From NCBI RefSeq assembly GCF_002127655.1, contig NZ_NEHB01000029.1:1-64000 (forward strand): DNA of 64,000 nt, in the 5' to 3' direction. The first letter of the stretch is position 1, and each line of letters starts with the position of its first letter. The notes below the pieces were generated by a model that saw only the letters and a list, made by a program, of their open reading frames with translations, did not search any database and was not told the origin of the DNA. This DNA comes from Janthinobacterium sp. GW456P. Its GTDB lineage: Bacteria > Pseudomonadota > Gammaproteobacteria > Burkholderiales > Burkholderiaceae_D. This document shows positions 54,199 through 63,908 of this stretch, in pieces. The translations under genes were made by a program, and so were the position numbers.

Positions 54199-55659
54199 TC
54201 AATGCTGGCCGATCTTCATGATTTTCAGCGCGTTCGTGCCGCCGACCTTGCCCATAGGCTCGCCCCAGGTCAACACGACGGTATCGCCCTTGGCCACGAC
54301 TTTATGTTCCAGTAGCAAGTCTTCCGCCTGCTGCAAGACCTTGTCGCGGTCGGTGCCGGACGTCAGTTCCAGGGTGCTGACGTTGCGGTACAGGGCGAGT
54401 TTACGGCGCGTGCCCACGCTCGGGGTCAGCGCGACGATGGGGATATCGATGTTGCAACGGCTCATCCACAGGGCCGTGGAACCCGATTCCGTCAGGGTGG
54501 CGATGGCTTTCACGCGCAGGTGGTGGGCCGTAAACAGCGCGCCATAGGCGATCGACTGGTCGATGCGCGAGAACGTGGCATTGAGGAAATCGGCATCGAG
54601 CTTGCAGGTATCCCATTTTTCCGCGTCCAGGCAGATGGCGGCCATCGCTTCGACCGTTTCGATCGGGTAGCGGCCCGAGGCCGTTTCCGCCGAGGTCATG
54701 ACGGCGTCCGTACCGTCGAGCACGGCATTGGCGACGTCGGACACTTCCGCGCGCGTCGGCACGGCGTTGACGATCATCGACTCCATCATCTGCGTGGCCG
54801 TGATGGCCAATTTATTCGACGCGCGCGCCATCTTGATCATGCGCTTTTGCAGGGCCGGCACGGCCGCGTTGCCCACTTCGACGGCCAGGTCGCCGCGCGC
54901 CACCATGATGCCGTCGGAAGCATCGAGAATTTCCTGCAGGGCGGGAATGGCTTCCGCCCGTTCGATCTTGGCGATCATCATCGGCTTGTGGTCCCACGCT
55001 TCGCCTGCGATATTGGCCAACTGGCGCGCCATGACCATGTCGGTGGCGTTTTTCGGGAACGATACGGCCACGTAATCGGCCTGGAAGCTCATCGCCGTTT
55101 TCACGTCTTCCATGTCTTTCGCCGTCAGCGCCGGCGCGGACAAGCCGCCGCCCTGGCGGTTGATACCCTTGTTGTTCGACAATTCGCCGCCGATCTTGAC
55201 GGTCGTGTGGATTTCGCTGCCGACGACTTTATCGACCGTCAGGACGATGAGGCCGTCGTTCAGCAGCAGCACGTCGGCCGTGCGCAAGTCGCGCGGCAAT
55301 TCCTTGTAGTCGAGGCCGCAGCGCTCGATATTGCCCAGCTCGCCGTTTTCGCCCCATTTCGCGTCGAGGATGAAGGAAGCGCCGTTGACGAGGAAAATCT
55401 TGCCTTCTTCAAACTTGCCGACGCGGATTTTCGGACCTTGCAAGTCGGCCATGATGGCCACTTCGCGGCCGCACAGCGCTGCCGCTTCGCGCACCATGCG
55501 GGCACGGTCGATATGGTCTTGCGCCTTGCCATGCGAGAAGTTCAGGCGCACGACGTCGACGCCGGCCTTGAACATGCGGACCAGGGTATCGATATCGTTC
55601 GAAGCGGGGCCGATGGTGGAAACGATCTTGGTGGCGCGTTGCTGTACTTGCATGGTCAT
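54199..55659 (-). CDS. pyk: Pyruvate kinase
   Basis: Converts phosphoenolpyruvate and ADP to pyruvate and ATP, the last step of glycolysis. 486 residues. Seen: ATKIVSTIGPAS, VVRLNFSHG, IMADLQGPKIRVG, LLLNDGL, the catalytic-Lys region MIAKIERAEAI, MVARGDLAVEVG and NKLAITATQMMESM. A second ATG two codons later could be the start. Next upstream on the strand is gap, so glycolytic genes are grouped, but a terminator-like hairpin stands between them. Confidence 0.97.
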   Translation of the reverse strand: MTMQVQQRATKIVSTIGPASNDIDTLVRMFKAGVDVVRLNFSHGKAQDHIDRARMVREAAALCGREVAIMADLQGPKIRVGKFEEGKIFLVNGASFILDAKWGENGELGNIERCGLDYKELPRDLRTADVLLLNDGLIVLTVDKVVGSEIHTTVKIGGELSNNKGINRQGGGLSAPALTAKDMEDVKTAMSFQADYVAVSFPKNATDMVMARQLANIAGEAWDHKPMMIAKIERAEAIPALQEILDASDGIMVARGDLAVEVGNAAVPALQKRMIKMARASNKLAITATQMMESMIVNAVPTRAEVSDVANAVLDGTDAVMTSAETASGRYPIETVEAMAAICLDAEKWDTCKLDADFLNATFSRIDQSIAYGALFTAHHLRVKAIATLTESGSTALWMSRCNIDIPIVALTPSVGTRRKLALYRNVSTLELTSGTDRDKVLQQAEDLLLEHKVVAKGDTVVLTWGEPMGKVGGTNALKIMKIGQH

Positions 55660-55695
55660 GGTGTGCTGCTTTCTATAAGGTGCGTGCTACTACAA

Positions 55696-55717
55696 GGGCC
55701 GGCCTTGTGGGCCGGCC
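55696..55717. terminator. Hairpin between gap and pyk, terminator-like
   Basis: GGCCGGCC repeated as a palindrome around TTGTG makes an eight-pair GC stem. No long T-run follows. It lies 36 bases after the gap stop, with a perfect 16-base palindrome TGCGCTGATCAGCGCA (55725-55740) between. Could attenuate or process a gap-pyk transcript. Confidence 0.5.
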
Positions 55718-55752
55718 GTCCTGGTGCGCTGATCAGCGCAGATACTGTGTGC

Positions 55753-56763
55753 TTACTTGGCCGCCATCAGGGCGACGGTCGTGTCGAGCATGCGGTTCGA
55801 GAAACCCCACTCATTGTCGTACCACGACGATACTTTCACGAGGCGGCCCGACACCTTGGTCAGGGTCGCATCGAAGTTCGACGAAGCCGGGTTGTGGTTG
55901 AAATCGATGGAAACGAGCGGTTCCGTCTGGTACGTCAAAATACCTTTCAGCGCGCCTTCCGACGCCGCTTTCAGCAAGGCGTTGACTTCCTCGACGCTGG
56001 TATCGCGCTTGGCGATGAACGACAGGTCGACCAAGGAGACGTTGATCGTCGGCACGCGGATGGCGAAACCATCGAGCTTGCCATTGAGTTCCGGCAAGAC
56101 CAGGCCCACAGCGGCAGCCGCGCCCGTCTTGGTGGGGATCATCGAATGCGTGGCCGAGCGGGCGCGGCGCAGGTCTTCATGCATCACGTCGGACAATACC
56201 TGGTCGTTCGTGTAGGCGTGCACGGTGGTCATCAAGCCCGATTCGATGCCGATGGCGTCGTTGAGCGGTTTCACCAGCGGCGCCAGGCAATTCGTCGTGC
56301 ACGAGGCATTCGAAATCACGGTGTCCGATGCCTTCAAGACATGCTGGTTGACGCCGAACACGATGGTGGCGTCCACGTCCTTGCCGCCCGGCGCGGAAAT
56401 GATGACTTTCTTTGCCCCGCCCTTCAGGTGGGCCGAGGCTTTTTCCTTGGTGGTGAAGAAACCCGTGCATTCGAGCACGACGTCCACGCCCAGTTCGCCC
56501 CACGGAATCAGGGCCGGGTCGCGCTGCGCGAAGACGCGGATGCGGTCGCCGTTGACGAGCATGTTCTCGCCATCGATGGTGACGACGCCGGGAAACTTGC
56601 CGTGCACCGTGTCGTAGCGCGTCAAATGCGCATTCGACTTGGCGTCGCCCAGGTCGTTGATGGCGACGATCTCGATATCCTGCCGCTTGCCGCCTTCATA
56701 GAATGCGCGCAACACATTGCGGCCGATGCGGCCATAGCCGTTGATGGCAACTTTGATGGTCAT
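55753..56763 (-). CDS. gap: Glyceraldehyde-3-phosphate dehydrogenase, type I
   Basis: NAD-dependent glycolytic enzyme making 1,3-bisphosphoglycerate, 336 residues. The Rossmann motif [14 protein letters not shown] is at the N-terminus, the catalytic Cys155 in [13 protein letters not shown], and the His in [10 protein letters not shown]; the C-terminus has [19 protein letters not shown] precedes ATG 56763, so the longer frame to 56802 is not used. An Asp-type residue in the coenzyme loop (INDLGD) supports NAD preference. Confidence 0.98.
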   Translation of the reverse strand: MTIKVAINGYGRIGRNVLRAFYEGGKRQDIEIVAINDLGDAKSNAHLTRYDTVHGKFPGVVTIDGENMLVNGDRIRVFAQRDPALIPWGELGVDVVLECTGFFTTKEKASAHLKGGAKKVIISAPGGKDVDATIVFGVNQHVLKASDTVISNASCTTNCLAPLVKPLNDAIGIESGLMTTVHAYTNDQVLSDVMHEDLRRARSATHSMIPTKTGAAAAVGLVLPELNGKLDGFAIRVPTINVSLVDLSFIAKRDTSVEEVNALLKAASEGALKGILTYQTEPLVSIDFNHNPASSNFDATLTKVSGRLVKVSSWYDNEWGFSNRMLDTTVALMAAK

Positions 56764-56807
56764 GCTGTCTCCTCGAATTTGTTTAAATGATTCACCTGAC
56801 ACTTACA

Positions 56808-56925
56808 GCGCCGAACAAAACCGTAGCGAGCGGAAGGGAGTTGTGGCTGAGAAGCGGAACTGTGCTATAGCACAGTGAGCATCGCAGGCCGCAAATCACG
56901 ACGCGCAGTAGGTTTGGTTCGGTGC
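56808..56925. repeat. 118-base imperfect palindrome between gap and ppc
   Basis: The whole spacer folds on itself around 56867/56868. The centre is a perfect 18-base palindrome, ACTGTGCTATAGCACAGT (56859-56876). Middle arms pair at 56838-56847 with 56888-56897. Outer arms GCGCCGAAC-AAAACC and GGTTTGGTTCGGTGC (56808-56822 with 56911-56925) pair almost fully. It fills the gap from the ppc stop and may act as terminator, processing site or interspersed extragenic element. Confidence 0.7.
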
Positions 56926-56928
56926 CAT

Positions 56929-59682
56929 CTAACCGCTATTGCGCAACCCCGCCGCGATCCCGTTGATCGACAAATGGATGCCCGTGCGCGCCGCCGCATC
57001 CTGCTTACCCTCGCGGAAGCGTTTCAACAGCTCCACCTGCACATGGTTGAGCGGATCGATGTAGGGGAAACGATTGCGTATCGAGCGCTGCATCAGCGGG
57101 TTGGCCTGCTGCAACTCTTCCTGGCCCGTGATCAGCTTCAGGGCATCCAAAGTGGCCGCATATTCGGCGCGGATGCGGGTAAAGATGGCGTCGCGCAAGG
57201 CCTTGTCCTTGACCAATTCCGCATACTTGCCGGCGATGGCGATGTCGCTCTTGGCCAGCACCATATCCATGTTCGACAGCAGGGACGTGAAGAAGGGCCA
57301 GTCCGTGTACATGCCGCGCAGCACGTCCGCGCCATCGGCCGGATGGGCGGCCAGGTAGGCTTGCACGGCGGAACCGAAACCGAACCAGCCCGGCAGCATC
57401 AAGCGGCATTGCGCCCAGCTCAAGACCCAGGGAATCGCGCGCAAATCCTCGATCGAGGTCGATTTCTTGCGCGAGGCGGGACGGCTGCCGATATTCAGGG
57501 CGGCGATTTCCGCGATCACCGTCGATTCCCAGAAATACTGTTCGAAGCCCTCGGTGCCATACACGAGGTCACGGTAGGCGTTCAGGGCCGTGCCGGACAG
57601 CTCTTCCATCGCGGCCAGGTGGCCCGCGCCGGCCGACGCTTTCGGTTGCAGCTGCGCCTGCGGCAGCAGGGTCGACTGGATGGTGGCGGCCACCAGCACT
57701 TCCAGGTTGCGGCGCCCCACTTCCGGGTTCGCATATTTGGCCGTGATGACCTCGCCCTGCTCCGTCAGCCGGATCTGGCCCTGCACGGCGCCGGCCGGCT
57801 GGGCCAGGATGGCTTCGTAGCTGGGTCCGCCGCCACGGCCCACGGAACCGCCACGGCCGTGGAACAAACGCAGCTTGACTTGATACTCCTTGAAGACCGT
57901 CACCAGCTCGATCTCGGCCTTGTAGAGTTCCCAGCCCGAGGTCAAAAAGCCGCCGTCCTTGTTGCTGTCGGAATAACCGAGCATGACTTCCTGCTGGTCC
58001 GCGCGCGAAGCGAGCAAGCCCCGGTAGAACGGCAAGCCGAAGGCGCGCGCCATGATGGCGGGGCCGGCACGCAAGTCGTCGATGGTTTCGAACAGGGGAA
58101 TGATATTGACGTCGACTTCGCGGCTGTCCTGGCGCAGCAAGCCCACTTCTTTCAGCAGCAAGGCCACTTCCAGCAAGTCGGACACGCTGGCCGCCTTCGA
58201 GATGATGCAGTTCGGTACCGATTCACGGCCGTACTTGACGTGGGCTTCGCGCACGGCACGGAAGATGTCGAGTTCGGACGTGGTTACGTCCGAGTACTGC
58301 GCATACGGCGACGTCAGCAGGCGTGGCGATTCCAGCTCGGCCAGCAGCAAGCTGATGCGCTGCTCTTCATCGAGGTTCAGGTAGACCAGGCCCGGCTGGG
58401 CGCCGGCGAACAGTTCGCCCACGACGCGCTCGTGCACGTCGGAATTCTGGCGCAGATCGAGCGGCGCCAGCGAAAAGCCGAACACCTTGACGGCCCGGCG
58501 CAGCTGGCGCAGGCGGCCACGCGCCAGCGCGCGCAAGCCATTGCTGATGAGCGAATGCTGGACCACGTCCAGGTCGGCCAGCAATTCGGCGGCGGAAGAG
58601 TAAGCCTGCACGCCGTCGGCCGGCTTGCCCTTGCCCGACAACGTGCAGCGCGTGGCATCGAGGCGCGCATGGATGCCATGCAGGGCGCGGCGGTACGGCT
58701 CGTCAACGCGGTGTGGCGAGGCATCGGCCGAGCGCTCGGCCAGCGCGCGCAGCGGCTCGCTGCAGGCGTTCAGGATTTGCGCCAGCGACAGTTGCGAAGC
58801 GAGCTTGCGCAATTCGCCGAGGTAAAAATCGAGCACCTTGTCGGCCTGCGTCTGCAGGGTGCTGCGCAGGATGTCGGCCGTGACAAACGGGTTGCCGTCG
58901 CGGTCGCCGCCTATCCAGCTGCCGACCTTCATAAAATTGGGCAATTCCGCATCTTCCCAGCGGGCATCGCGCTGGGCCAGCATCGTTTCCAGCGAAGAAT
59001 ACAATTTCGGTAGTTCGCGCAAGATCGTGTGGTCGTAGAACGACAGGCCATTGGCCACTTCGTCCATGACGGACAGTTTGCTCGTGCGCAACAGGCGCGT
59101 TTGCCACAGGGTGACGATGCCGCGGCCCAGCGCTTCCTCGTTCTGTTCCGCCTCTTCCGGCGTCATTTGCACGCGGTCGCGCTCGCTCAACAGGCGTGCG
59201 ATGGCCATCTGGCAATTCTGGATGCTCTTGCGCTGCACTTCCGTCGGATGCGCCGTGAAGACGGGGCTGACGAAAGCATCTTCAAAAAACGTTTCCAGCG
59301 CATCGGCATGGCCCGCCTCAAACACATTGCCGACGGCATGGCTGAGGCTACCCTGGCGCGGCGGCGAACCGGCGATCAAATGGGCACGCGTGCGGCGGAT
59401 ATGGTGTTGGTCTTCCGCAATATTGGCCAGCAGCGAGAAATAACTGAAGGCGCGCGTCAATTGCGTGGTTTCTTCCTGCGACAGCGCCTGCAGCGCGGCC
59501 GACAGCTGCGCGCGCGCCGCTTCATCATTGTCGCGACGGAAACGGATGGCGAGCTGGCGCACATGTTCGATGCGCTCGAAGGCGGGATCGCCCAGGTGGT
59601 TGCGGATGGCGTCGCCCAGCAGACGGCCCAGCTGGCGGATATCGCTGCTCAGCAGCTCGTCTTTCACTTCATTCATTTGCAT
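56929..59682 (-). CDS. ppc: Phosphoenolpyruvate carboxylase
   Basis: Anaplerotic enzyme forming oxaloacetate from PEP and bicarbonate, 917 residues, the usual bacterial length. Catalytic motifs are FTAHPTEVQRKSI, GYSDSNKDGG, LRLFHGRGGSVGRGGGP and the C-terminal end RNSG with the family's terminal Gly. The start at 59682 has AGGA upstream. It is the first gene of the ppc-gap-pyk series, all leftward, though separated by strong secondary structures. Confidence 0.98.
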   Translation of the reverse strand: MQMNEVKDELLSSDIRQLGRLLGDAIRNHLGDPAFERIEHVRQLAIRFRRDNDEAARAQLSAALQALSQEETTQLTRAFSYFSLLANIAEDQHHIRRTRAHLIAGSPPRQGSLSHAVGNVFEAGHADALETFFEDAFVSPVFTAHPTEVQRKSIQNCQMAIARLLSERDRVQMTPEEAEQNEEALGRGIVTLWQTRLLRTSKLSVMDEVANGLSFYDHTILRELPKLYSSLETMLAQRDARWEDAELPNFMKVGSWIGGDRDGNPFVTADILRSTLQTQADKVLDFYLGELRKLASQLSLAQILNACSEPLRALAERSADASPHRVDEPYRRALHGIHARLDATRCTLSGKGKPADGVQAYSSAAELLADLDVVQHSLISNGLRALARGRLRQLRRAVKVFGFSLAPLDLRQNSDVHERVVGELFAGAQPGLVYLNLDEEQRISLLLAELESPRLLTSPYAQYSDVTTSELDIFRAVREAHVKYGRESVPNCIISKAASVSDLLEVALLLKEVGLLRQDSREVDVNIIPLFETIDDLRAGPAIMARAFGLPFYRGLLASRADQQEVMLGYSDSNKDGGFLTSGWELYKAEIELVTVFKEYQVKLRLFHGRGGSVGRGGGPSYEAILAQPAGAVQGQIRLTEQGEVITAKYANPEVGRRNLEVLVAATIQSTLLPQAQLQPKASAGAGHLAAMEELSGTALNAYRDLVYGTEGFEQYFWESTVIAEIAALNIGSRPASRKKSTSIEDLRAIPWVLSWAQCRLMLPGWFGFGSAVQAYLAAHPADGADVLRGMYTDWPFFTSLLSNMDMVLAKSDIAIAGKYAELVKDKALRDAIFTRIRAEYAATLDALKLITGQEELQQANPLMQRSIRNRFPYIDPLNHVQVELLKRFREGKQDAAARTGIHLSINGIAAGLRNSG

Positions 59683-60037
59683 GGTATGTATTTCCTGGAG
59701 CGGCCACGGCGGCACCGCACAGATTGCGTAGTACGCGCTCCCCGGCCGGGAAACGCCCATCATCCGATTTTTGTAGTAAATTTACCTTATCGCTTCACCA
59801 CCCTCTTGATTTTCATCAATAAAATCCATGCTCAAAGGCCCATCAGGGGCTTGCGAGCTATTTAGCTGGGCAACAATATGAAAATTTACTACGCATTTAA
59901 GCGAAAGGCAATCAACTTTTGTCTTTCGAGGATGAAAAGTGACGGCGCCACACACATCGCGGTGGCGGCGAATACGCGCTCTCCTGTATGCTGGAGGCTG
60001 AACAAGGATGTAATCCACATCTTTATGAACGAAGCCC
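59683..60037. other. Divergent ppc/nsrR intergenic region, 355 bases
   Basis: AT-richer than its neighbours. It contains an 11-base inverted repeat, GTAGTAAATTT (59773-59783) and AAATTTACTAC (59882-59892), the left arm overlapping a perfect palindrome GTAAATTTAC. A dyad AAGGATGT-AATCC-ACATCTT (60004-60023) lies just before nsrR. A leftward frame here looks like noise. Confidence 0.5.
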
Positions 60038-60493
60038 ATGCGACTGACTGCCTATACCGACTACACCCTGCGCACCCTGATGTACCTTGGCGTGCACCGC
60101 GACCGCCTCGTGACCATCCAGGATATCGCCGACCTGCACGCGATCTCGAAGAATCACCTGATGAAGGTGGTGCACCAGCTGGGCCTGTCCGGCATCGTGG
60201 AAACCGTGCGCGGACGTAACGGCGGCCTGCGCCTGGCCCGCGACCCGGCCGAGATCAATATCGGCACGGTCGTGCGCGAGACGGAAAGCGATTTCTTCAT
60301 GGCGGAATGTTTTAACAAGGAAAATAATACCTGCCCGCTGACGCCCGATTGCCTGCTGAAGGCCAAGCTGGGCCAGGCCACGGCCGCCTTCCTGGCCGTG
60401 CTCGACACGGTGACCCTGGCATCGATACTCGAAGCGACGCCGGGCGCGCCGGCGCCGGCGGCCGGCGTGATTCCCCTGCACGTGGCCAGGTAA
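60038..60493 (+). CDS. nsrR: Nitric-oxide-sensing Rrf2 repressor NsrR
   Basis: Iron-sulfur repressor of nitrosative-stress genes, 151 residues. Winged-helix N-terminus MRLTAYTDYTLRTLMYL, recognition region ISKNHLMKVVHQL and wing VRGRNGGLRLA are typical of NsrR, as are three cluster cysteines, C91, C99 and C105. A plausible target is the hmp gene at 62696-63877, which in other bacteria is NsrR-controlled. A short ATG-proximal dyad (60004-60023) may be its own operator, but its spacing differs from the usual NsrR site. Confidence 0.92.
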   Translation: MRLTAYTDYTLRTLMYLGVHRDRLVTIQDIADLHAISKNHLMKVVHQLGLSGIVETVRGRNGGLRLARDPAEINIGTVVRETESDFFMAECFNKENNTCPLTPDCLLKAKLGQATAAFLAVLDTVTLASILEATPGAPAPAAGVIPLHVAR

Positions 60494-60519
60494 GCGCCTT
60501 CCACTGTGCGCTAAAACGA

Positions 60520-60543
60520 CAATGCCCGGCGAACCGGGCATTG
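60520..60543. terminator. Terminator between nsrR and actP
   Basis: CAATGCCCGG-CGAA-CCGGGCATTG, a ten-pair stem with tetraloop, followed by TTT on the plus strand. It serves nsrR and, in the other direction, possibly actP. Confidence 0.78.
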
Positions 60544-60568
60544 TTTCCTGCGGTAAGTACCTACAACA

Positions 60569-62263
60569 TCAATGCGCGCTGGCGCCTGCCGCGCCGATGC
60601 CCGTTTCCGAACGCATTTGCTGCGCTTCGTAGCCGGCGCGGTCGATGCGCGCGCGCGGGCTCTTGTCGAGCACCGAGAACAGCCAGATGCCGACAAAACC
60701 TGCCGTCATCGAGAACAGCGCCGGCGAGGCGTACGGGAACAGCGCTTCGCCATGACCGAGCACGTCGACCCACACGGACTTCGACACCACCGTCAGCGCG
60801 ACGGCCGTGATCAAGCCCAGGAAGCCGCCGATGGTGGCGCCCCGCGTGGTGCAATCCTTCCACAGCACCGACATGAACAGCACGGGGAAGTTGGCCGAGG
60901 CGGCAATGGCAAAAGCCAGCGAGACCATGAAGGCGATGTTCTGCTTTTCAAAGGCAATGCCCAGCACCACGGCGATAATGCCCAGCACGATGGTCGTCAC
61001 GCGCGACACCTTCAATTCGTTGGCGCCCGTGGCCTTGCCCTTCTTGATGACGGTGGCATACAGGTCGTGCGAGACGGCCGAGGCGCCCGACAGGGTCAGG
61101 CCCGCCACGACGGCCAGGATGGTGGCGAAGGCGACCGCCGACATGAAGCCGAGGAAGACGTTGCCGCCCACGGCCTTGGCCAGGTGCACGGCCGCCATGT
61201 TGTTACCGCCCAGCAGCTTGCCGGCGGCATCCTTGAACTCGGGATTGGTGCTGACCAGCACGATGGCGCCAAAGCCGATGATGAAGGTCAAAATGTAGAA
61301 ATAGGCGATCCAGGTGGTGGCCCAGAACACGGACTTGCGCGCTTCCTTGGCGCTCGGCACCGTGAAGAAACGCATCAGGATGTGCGGCAGGCCGGCCGTG
61401 CCGAACATCAGCGCCATGCCGAAGGAGATGGCCGAGACCGGGTCCTTGATGAAGGAACCGGGACCCATGATGGCTTCCTTGGTGGCATGCACGTCGACCG
61501 ACTTGGCGAACAGCGCTTCCGGGCTGAAGTTGAACTGCGCCAGCACGGCCACGGCCATGAAGGTGGCGCCGCCCAGCAGCATCACGGCCTTGATGATCTG
61601 CACCCAGGTGGTGGCCGTCATGCCGCCGAACAGCACGTAAATCATCATCAGGGTACCGACCAGCACGACGGCGATCCAGTATTCGAGGCCGAACAGCAGC
61701 TTGATCAGCTGGCCCGCGCCCACCATCTGCGCGATCAGGTAGAAGGCCACCACGACGAGGGTGCCGGAGGCCGAGAAAATGCGGATCGGCGCCTGCTTGA
61801 AGCGGTAGGCGGCCACGTCGGCAAAAGTAAAACGGCCCAGGTTGCGCAGGCGTTCGGCCATCAAAAAGGTGATGACGGGCCAGCCGACGAGAAAGCCGAT
61901 GGCGTAGATCAGGCCATCATAGCCATTCAAAAAGACGGCGGCGGAAATGCCGAGGAACGAGGCGGCCGACATATAGTCGCCCGCGATCGCCAGGCCATTC
62001 TGGAAGCCCGTGATGCCGCCGCCGGCCGTGTAGAAATCGGAGGCCGACTTGGTCTTCTTGGCGGCCCACTTGGTGACGAACAGGGTAAAGACGACGAAGA
62101 CGGCGAACATGATGATGGCCGTCCAGTTGGTCGGCTGCTTGACGGCCTGGCCCAGGTCGGCGCCGGCCGCGAACACGGCATTGCTGGCACCCAGCAAGGC
62201 CAGCGCGCTCAGGCCGGAGCCAAGGCAAAACATGCCGCGCCGCGCATGCTTGGCGGCGCTCAT
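60569..62263 (-). CDS. actP: Cation/acetate symporter ActP
   Basis: Sodium:solute symporter of 564 residues that takes up acetate and other short carboxylates. An N-terminal signal-like segment is followed by about thirteen membrane helices. Seen: [34 protein letters not shown], the SSS signature, and [22 protein letters not shown]. The ATG overlaps the YjcH stop by four bases, the standard yjcH-actP arrangement (acs is absent here). Confidence 0.95.
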   Translation of the reverse strand: MSAAKHARRGMFCLGSGLSALALLGASNAVFAAGADLGQAVKQPTNWTAIIMFAVFVVFTLFVTKWAAKKTKSASDFYTAGGGITGFQNGLAIAGDYMSAASFLGISAAVFLNGYDGLIYAIGFLVGWPVITFLMAERLRNLGRFTFADVAAYRFKQAPIRIFSASGTLVVVAFYLIAQMVGAGQLIKLLFGLEYWIAVVLVGTLMMIYVLFGGMTATTWVQIIKAVMLLGGATFMAVAVLAQFNFSPEALFAKSVDVHATKEAIMGPGSFIKDPVSAISFGMALMFGTAGLPHILMRFFTVPSAKEARKSVFWATTWIAYFYILTFIIGFGAIVLVSTNPEFKDAAGKLLGGNNMAAVHLAKAVGGNVFLGFMSAVAFATILAVVAGLTLSGASAVSHDLYATVIKKGKATGANELKVSRVTTIVLGIIAVVLGIAFEKQNIAFMVSLAFAIAASANFPVLFMSVLWKDCTTRGATIGGFLGLITAVALTVVSKSVWVDVLGHGEALFPYASPALFSMTAGFVGIWLFSVLDKSPRARIDRAGYEAQQMRSETGIGAAGASAH

Positions 62264-62568
62264 GCCTGCACCCGTGCCTGGATGGCGCTGGTCAGGTCGT
62301 CGAATTGCTTGTTGGCGCGGCGCACGTAGATGCCCGTGATCACCACGGTAAACACGATGACGAACAGGCCGATCGGCATGCCCCAGGTCATCACGCCCGC
62401 GCCCGTTTTAGCGGCCAGAAATTCCTTGTCGAACGCGATCAGCAAGATGTAGCCGTAATACACCAGCATCATCAGGCCCGTCAGGGCCCAGCCGAAGCGG
62501 GAGCGTACCTTGACCAGCTGATGGTAGCTGGGGTCGCGCTTGATTTGTTGCACCAGATCGTCATGCAT
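62260..62568 (-). CDS. yjcH: DUF485 membrane protein YjcH
   Basis: Inner-membrane protein of 102 residues with two hydrophobic segments (about 27-47 and 62-83). The DUF485 pattern [33 protein letters not shown] is clear. It always accompanies actP and is taken as an auxiliary factor of acetate uptake. It overlaps actP by four bases and is the first gene of that pair. Confidence 0.93.
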   Translation of the reverse strand: MHDDLVQQIKRDPSYHQLVKVRSRFGWALTGLMMLVYYGYILLIAFDKEFLAAKTGAGVMTWGMPIGLFVIVFTVVITGIYVRRANKQFDDLTSAIQARVQA

Positions 62569-62695
62569 GTGTTGCCTCCGTTATGTAAAAACCTGCTCTT
62601 TTCTTGTCGAGCTTGCATTCACAATACGGCGCGAGGCTTACCCGCCCCTTACGGCGGCGGTTTTTTCTCGCTGGGGCAACACCAGACAGGCAAGA

Positions 62696-63877
62696 TCAGT
62701 TCAATGCGGCAGCCGGTCCGAAGAATTCATGGTGCGTCTGCCGTTCCGGCACGCCCAGCTCGCGCAGGTATTGCTTGACTGCCCGCATGAACGGCTGGGG
62801 TCCCAGGAAATACGCATCGATGTCGCGCGAGGCGGGCAGCCAGCTGTTCAACTGCTCTTTATTGAGCAAACCGACGGCGTCCGGGGCGTCCTGTTCGCCG
62901 CCATGTTCCGCATAGCAGTAATAGCGTTTCAATTGCGGATGCCGCGCGGCCAGTTCATCGATCTGCGCGCGGAACGCATGCACGCAGTGGTTGCGCGCCG
63001 CGTGGATGAAATGCACGGGGCGCTTGCCGCGCAGGGCCGCCGTCAGCATGGCCAGGGTCGGCGTGATCCCCACGCCGCCGCTGATCAGCACCAGCGGCTT
63101 GTCACCATCGGTCAGCACGAAGTCGCCCGAGGGCGGCGTCAGCTGGACTGTATCGCCCGCCTGCACGTGATCGTGGAAGAAATTCGACACCTTGCCGCCC
63201 TCTTCGCGCTTGACGCTGATGCGGTAGGTCTGGCCATTGCTGGCGGCCGACAAGGAGTACTGGCGGCGCATGGGCACGCCATCGACCGTGGCGACCACGC
63301 CGATGTACTGGCCCGGCGCGAAATCGAGCACGGGCTGGCCGTCGGCGGGCGCCAGCAAAAAGGACGTGATCTCGCCGCTTTCCGCCGTCTTGCTGCGCAC
63401 CAGAAAATCGCGTGCGCCGCTCCAGCCGCCCGGCGCGGCCGCTTGCGCCTTGTAGATGCGCCCTTCCTCGCCGGCCAGGATGTCGGCCAGCTGGCCGTAG
63501 GCCGCGCCCCAGGCGTCGATGACGGCGTCGCTGGCCACCTCTTCGCCCAGCACTTCGCGGATCGCCTGCAGCAGGCTGGCGCCCACCAGCGGATAGTGCT
63601 CGGCACGGATCTGCAGGGCCACGTGCTTGTTGACGATGGTGGCCACCAGGTCGCCCAGGGCGGCAAGCTGGTCGATATGTTTGGCATACATCAGCACGCC
63701 ATTGGCCAGCGCGCGCTGCTGGTCGCCGCTGTGTTGATGTGCCTGGTTAAAGTACGGCAGCACTTCGGGATGGTCGCGGAACAGGTTCTTGTAGAAATGG
63801 CGCGTCAGCGCTTCGCCGCCCTGCTCGAGGATGGGGACGGTGGCCGTGATGATGGCGCGTTGTTCTTGGGTCAGCAT
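62696..63877 (-). CDS. hmp: Flavohemoglobin (nitric oxide dioxygenase)
   Basis: Converts NO to nitrate with oxygen and NAD(P)H. 393 residues. The globin domain (1-140) has Tyr29 in RHFYKNLF and the proximal His region NKHVALQIRAEHYPLVG. The FAD domain has RQYSLSAA, and the NAD domain GVGITPTLAML and the C-terminal FLGPQPFM. AGGAG stands six bases before ATG 63877. It lies 31 bases after a hemerythrin-like gene on its strand, and NsrR is encoded nearby, so NO detoxification is the theme. Confidence 0.96.
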   Translation of the reverse strand: MLTQEQRAIITATVPILEQGGEALTRHFYKNLFRDHPEVLPYFNQAHQHSGDQQRALANGVLMYAKHIDQLAALGDLVATIVNKHVALQIRAEHYPLVGASLLQAIREVLGEEVASDAVIDAWGAAYGQLADILAGEEGRIYKAQAAAPGGWSGARDFLVRSKTAESGEITSFLLAPADGQPVLDFAPGQYIGVVATVDGVPMRRQYSLSAASNGQTYRISVKREEGGKVSNFFHDHVQAGDTVQLTPPSGDFVLTDGDKPLVLISGGVGITPTLAMLTAALRGKRPVHFIHAARNHCVHAFRAQIDELAARHPQLKRYYCYAEHGGEQDAPDAVGLLNKEQLNSWLPASRDIDAYFLGPQPFMRAVKQYLRELGVPERQTHHEFFGPAAALN

Positions 63878-63908
63878 GTAAAACTCCTGTATCTATTAGT
63901 AGGCGGTC

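Noticed and set aside
60004-60023. NsrR operator before nsrR
   Set aside because: The dyad is real, but its half-sites are about four bases closer than the usual NsrR consensus; kept only as a note.
59782-60039. Possible 85-residue leftward gene in the ppc/nsrR spacer
   Set aside because: Overlaps the nsrR start and the promoter dyads; no recognisable protein features.
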